Origin: Lachnospiraceae bacterium
Lineage (GTDB): Bacteria; Bacillota; Clostridia; Lachnospirales; Lachnospiraceae
DNA length: 8,358 nucleotides
Assembly: GCA_017961385.1 (NCBI GenBank)
Contig: JAGCXJ010000160.1
Coordinates: forward strand, 1-8,358
Direction of reading: 5' to 3'
Within the stretch, counting starts at the first letter, position 1. Every line of letters starts with the position of its first letter. Made by a program: the position numbers and the translations under genes. Below the pieces are notes generated by a model. The model was not told where the DNA came from. It worked only from the letters and a program-made list of their open reading frames with translations, and did no database searches. Positions 5,709 through 8,358 of this stretch are shown here, one piece after another.

Positions 5709-6872
5709 CTTCAATAAGTTAGCAGAGATAACCATACGCTGAACTTCACTTGTTCCTTCGTAAATCTCTGTGATCTTAGCATCACGCATCATACGCTCTA
5801 CATCGTACTCCTTGATGTAGCCGTAACCACCATGAAGCTGTACTGCCTTAGTTGTAACTTCCATAGCTACCTCAGCCGCATAGAGCTTAGCCTGAGCAGC
5901 TTCGAATGAGTAAGAGATCTTAGGATTGGTCTTGAACTCATCCTTCTTGCGTGCAGCCTTGTATACGAGAAGCTTAGCAGCCTCAACCTTTGTAGCCATA
6001 TCAGCAAGCTGGAACTGTGTGTTCTGGAACTGGCCGATAGCCTTACCGAACTGCTTTCTTTCCTTTACATAGTTGATAGTTGTCTCAAGAGCACCCTCTG
6101 CAAGACCGAGAGCCTGTGCAGCGATACCGATACGACCACCGTCAAGAGTATGCATAGCGATATTGAAGCCCTTGCCCTGTGCACCAAGGAGGTTCTCCTT
6201 AGGGATACGGCAATCCTGGAAGATCAACTCATATGTAGATGATCCGCAGATACCCATCTTGTTCTCTTTTGTACCGAATGTGAATCCGGGTGTTCCTTTT
6301 TCTACGATGAATGCTGAAATCTCTTTCATCATTCTGCCGCGCTTTTCAATCTTGCCTGTTACAGCAAAGATTACATATACATCTGCTTCCTTACCGTTTG
6401 TGATGAAGCACTTAGAGCCGTTTAACACCCACTCGTCACCGTCAAGAACAGCCTTTGTCTGCTGACCCTGAGCATCTGTACCTGCACCGGGCTCTGTAAG
6501 ACCGAAAGCACCGAGCTTCTCGCCCTTTGCAAGCGGTACTACAAACTTCTGCTTCTGCTCTTCTGTACCAAATGTAAGAATAGGATCAACGCAAAGTGAT
6601 GTGTGAGCTGATACGATAACACCTGTTGTGCCACATACCTTTGAAAGCTCTTCTACGCACATAGCGTATGTAAGGATATCACATCCCTGTCCGCCGTACT
6701 CCTTCGGTACCGGAATACCAAGGAAGCCATACTTTGCCATCTTTTCTACTGTTTCTCTGGGAAATCTGTGCTGCTCGTCAACTTCCTGAGCAAGAGGCTT
6801 AACTTCGTTCTCGGCAAAATCCTTGAACAGCTGTCTAGCCATCTCATGTTGTTTACCTAATGTAAAATCCAT
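5706..6872 (-). CDS. bcd: Butyryl-CoA dehydrogenase (short-chain acyl-CoA dehydrogenase)
   Basis: A 388-residue FAD flavoenzyme of the acyl-CoA dehydrogenase family that reduces crotonyl-CoA to butyryl-CoA, working with EtfAB. Seen in order: the N-terminal helical domain (1-120), FGLTEPGAGTD (123-133) and WVLNGSKCFITNG (148-160) of the flavin-binding beta domain, GGRIGIAAQALGLAEGAL (245-262), ERKQFGKAI (271-279) and the C-terminal LHGGYGY (346-352). The catalytic base is Glu372 in IYEGTSEVQR (370-379), the position used in short-chain enzymes. Length is typical, with a few extra residues near 172-185 (KIEKRGRMMKE). The ATG has GGAGG 10 nt upstream. It lies between hbd (45-bp AT-rich spacer) and etfB (12 bp). 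Confidence 0.97.
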   Translation of the reverse strand: MDFTLGKQHEMARQLFKDFAENEVKPLAQEVDEQHRFPRETVEKMAKYGFLGIPVPKEYGGQGCDILTYAMCVEELSKVCGTTGVIVSAHTSLCVDPILTFGTEEQKQKFVVPLAKGEKLGAFGLTEPGAGTDAQGQQTKAVLDGDEWVLNGSKCFITNGKEADVYVIFAVTGKIEKRGRMMKEISAFIVEKGTPGFTFGTKENKMGICGSSTYELIFQDCRIPKENLLGAQGKGFNIAMHTLDGGRIGIAAQALGLAEGALETTINYVKERKQFGKAIGQFQNTQFQLADMATKVEAAKLLVYKAARKKDEFKTNPKISYSFEAAQAKLYAAEVAMEVTTKAVQLHGGYGYIKEYDVERMMRDAKITEIYEGTSEVQRMVISANLLK

Positions 6873-6917
6873 GATTTAAAATCCTCCATAATATATTTAA
6901 ACTTTAATTATTTACGA
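6873..6917 (-). other. AT-rich 45-bp spacer between hbd and bcd
   Basis: Nearly all A and T apart from the GGAGG of bcd (6883-6887). No hairpin with a U tract and no open frame are seen. It has the same length and composition as the crt-hbd spacer, and probably keeps the ribosome site unpaired. Confidence 0.5.
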
Positions 6918-7790
6918 TCAAGCCTTATCAACAGGTGTCTTTGTTCTGTCAGCATTGTAGATGTAGAATCCCTTGCCGCTCTTAACACCTAGGTTACCGC
7001 CACGTACCATCTTTCTGATAAGAGGACATGCACGATACTTGGAATCACCTGTCTCATTGTAAAGAACATCCATGATAGCAAGGCAGATATCAAGACCTAC
7101 GAAATCACCAAGCTCAAGGGGACCCATGGGATGATTAGCACCAAGCTTCATAGCTGCATCGATACCTTCAACATCTGAAACACCTTCCATCTTGATGAAT
7201 GCTGCTTCGTTGATCATGGGGATGAGGATACGGTTTACTACGAAACCTGCTGCCTCATTAACCTGAACAGGAGTCTTGCCGATCTCTTCAGATATCTTCT
7301 TGATGCAATCAACTGTTGCATCGGGAGTATTAACACCTGCTATAACCTCGATAAGCTTCATACGATCAGCGGGATTGAAGAAATGCATGCCGACCATAGG
7401 TCTGTTAAGACCGTTTCCGATCTCGGTGATAGAGAGTGAAGAAGTGTTTGAAGCAAATACACACTCAGGCTTGCAGATCTCGTCAAGCTCCTTGAATGTT
7501 GTCTTCTTAACTTCCATATTTTCAAATGCTGCTTCTACGATAAGATCGCAGTCAGCACACAGGTTCTCTTTAAGTCCGGGTGTGATCTTGGCAACGATCG
7601 CATCAACGGCTTCCTGTGTCATCTTTCCTTTTTCAACAAGCTTTGCGTAGCCTTTAACGATCTTGTCCTTACCGCCTTCAGCCCACTCCTGCTTGATGTC
7701 ACAGAGAGCTACTTCATAACCTTCTGTCTGTGCAAAAGCCTTGGCAATGCCCTGGCCCATTGTACCTGCACCAATAACGCCTACTTTCAT
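6918..7790 (-). CDS. hbd: 3-hydroxybutyryl-CoA dehydrogenase
   Basis: A 290-residue cytoplasmic enzyme that reduces acetoacetyl-CoA to 3-hydroxybutyryl-CoA. The Rossmann NAD-binding motif GAGTMGQG is at 7-14, with Asp31 at the end of the second strand, a position usually favouring NAD(H) over NADP(H). Catalytic residues of the 3-hydroxyacyl-CoA dehydrogenase family align as Ser117 (SNTSS), His136 (MHFFNP), Glu148 (LIEVI) and Asn186 (VVNRI); spacing among the last three matches the mammalian enzyme. The C-terminal dimer domain contains HPMGPLELGDFVGLD (220-234) and LGVKSGKGFYIYN (267-279). Length is close to the usual 282, with a slightly longer C-terminal tail. The ATG follows AGGAGG at 7 nt. 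It sits between crt and bcd, unlike the Clostridium acetobutylicum order where hbd is last. Confidence 0.97.
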   Translation of the reverse strand: MKVGVIGAGTMGQGIAKAFAQTEGYEVALCDIKQEWAEGGKDKIVKGYAKLVEKGKMTQEAVDAIVAKITPGLKENLCADCDLIVEAAFENMEVKKTTFKELDEICKPECVFASNTSSLSITEIGNGLNRPMVGMHFFNPADRMKLIEVIAGVNTPDATVDCIKKISEEIGKTPVQVNEAAGFVVNRILIPMINEAAFIKMEGVSDVEGIDAAMKLGANHPMGPLELGDFVGLDICLAIMDVLYNETGDSKYRACPLIRKMVRGGNLGVKSGKGFYIYNADRTKTPVDKA

Positions 7791-7835
7791 AGTTAAGCCT
7801 CCTTAAAAATTTATCTTAATTATATTATTAACGTA
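7791..7835 (-). other. AT-rich 45-bp spacer between crt and hbd
   Basis: Almost pure A/T followed by the AAGGAGGC ribosome site of hbd (7797-7804). No terminator-like structure is seen, so crt and hbd should share a transcript. Confidence 0.5.
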
Positions 7836-8358
7836 CTATCTGTTCTTAAAAGGAACTACCTTAAGCTTCTTTTCCTTGTCTTTCTCAAGGAAGTTGCCCA
7901 TGCCTGCCTTCTGATCCTCTGTCTCGAAGCAGTCACCGAAAAGCTTTTCTTCTATAACAATAGCCTTGTCCATATCAACCTGAAGACCTTCGTTTATAGC
8001 CTTCTTGCAGTTTCTTACAGCGATGGGAGCCTGAGCTGCTATGCCTGCAGCCATCTTGTTTGCAGCTGCCATAAGAGCATCCTTTGCAGAAACAACTACT
8101 TCACCTGCCTCGTTTGTCTCAGCTGAAACGACCTGGTTTACAAGACCGATCCTGTAAGCCTCTGCAGCCTTGATGTTACGTGCTGTATAGATCATCTGCT
8201 TAGCCATGCCTGCACCAACCAGACGTGCAAGTCTCTGTGTTCCGCCAAATCCGGGTGTTATTCCAAGGCCTACCTCGGGCTGACCGAATACGGCATTGTC
8301 TGAACAGATCCTGATATCACAGCTCATTGAGATCTCGCAGCCGCCGCCGAGTGCAAAA
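7836..8358 (-). CDS. crt: 3-hydroxybutyryl-CoA dehydratase (crotonase), C-terminal part, cut by window edge
   Basis: Dehydrates 3-hydroxybutyryl-CoA to crotonyl-CoA. The open frame continues past the right edge, so the methionine at 8327 is internal and not a start. About 174 C-terminal residues of a protein usually near 260 are present. The visible part begins FALGGGCEISMSCDIRI, with the GGGCE oxyanion-hole loop, followed by FGQPEVGLGITPGFGGTQRL, which holds the first catalytic Glu (in QPE). At the place of the second crotonase Glu (Glu164 of rat enoyl-CoA hydratase) this protein has Gln (AKQMIYT). From memory, Clostridium acetobutylicum Crt has Gln there too, so this is not taken as inactivation. 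The end, PFKNR, is typical of clostridial Crt. First visible gene of the operon; its promoter and thiolase are outside. Confidence 0.95.
   Translation of the reverse strand, partial: FALGGGCEISMSCDIRICSDNAVFGQPEVGLGITPGFGGTQRLARLVGAGMAKQMIYTARNIKAAEAYRIGLVNQVVSAETNEAGEVVVSAKDALMAAANKMAAGIAAQAPIAVRNCKKAINEGLQVDMDKAIVIEEKLFGDCFETEDQKAGMGNFLEKDKEKKLKVVPFKNR

Noticed and set aside
6073..6465. Plus-strand open frame of 130 codons inside bcd
   Set aside because: A shadow of the biased codon use of bcd; composition is unlike a real protein.
8325..8327. ATG at 8327 as the start of crt
   Set aside because: The frame continues upstream with the conserved GGGCE oxyanion-hole motif, so this methionine is internal.
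1..8358. Defence system, mobile element, CRISPR or a wholly new system
   Set aside because: Every gene belongs to a known housekeeping or signalling family, and no direct-repeat arrays, transposases or att-like repeats were seen.

Overview
The window looks like chromosomal DNA from a butyrate-producing anaerobic Firmicute, most likely a Lachnospiraceae member of the Butyrivibrio/Roseburia/Coprococcus type. This rests on a contiguous crt-hbd-bcd-etfB-etfA cluster with clostridial-type proteins, strong AGGAGG ribosome binding sites, moderate base composition and a LytS/YehU-type kinase. The genus is an inference. No mobile elements, CRISPR arrays, tRNAs or rRNAs were seen.

Right half (about 3766-8358, minus strand): the central butyrate operon, transcribed from beyond the right edge. 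It holds the 3' part of crt (crotonase), then hbd (3-hydroxybutyryl-CoA dehydrogenase), bcd (butyryl-CoA dehydrogenase), etfB and etfA, and ends at an intrinsic terminator at 3766-3799. Together these turn acetoacetyl-CoA into butyryl-CoA. EtfAB with Bcd is expected to be the flavin-based bifurcating complex that couples crotonyl-CoA reduction by NADH to ferredoxin reduction. The thiolase and the operon promoter are not in the window.

Middle (2513-3672): a minus-strand gene for a DHH/DHHA1 phosphoesterase (NrnA-like nano-RNase/pAp phosphatase family) with its own extended -10 promoter and a perfect Shine-Dalgarno. Its coding end overlaps the end of the plus-strand kinase gene by 17 bp. Its best terminator lies further on, inside the kinase coding sequence on the opposite strand.

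Left half (1-2655): a plus-strand seven-TM LytS/YehU-type sensor histidine kinase with no response regulator beside it, and a divergent minus-strand pair: a histidine-phosphatase (phosphoglycerate mutase-like) protein followed 12 bp later by mtnA (methylthioribose-1-phosphate isomerase, cut by the left edge). The 90-bp divergent spacer carries two back-to-back TGnTATAAT promoters and a small palindrome. The kinase promoter predicts a start of transcription exactly on the A of its ATG, so its mRNA may be leaderless.

The gene content is mostly ordinary core metabolism. The points most worth a second look are the leaderless kinase start, the antisense terminator inside the kinase gene with the resulting convergent transcripts, and the kinase's lack of a neighbouring partner.
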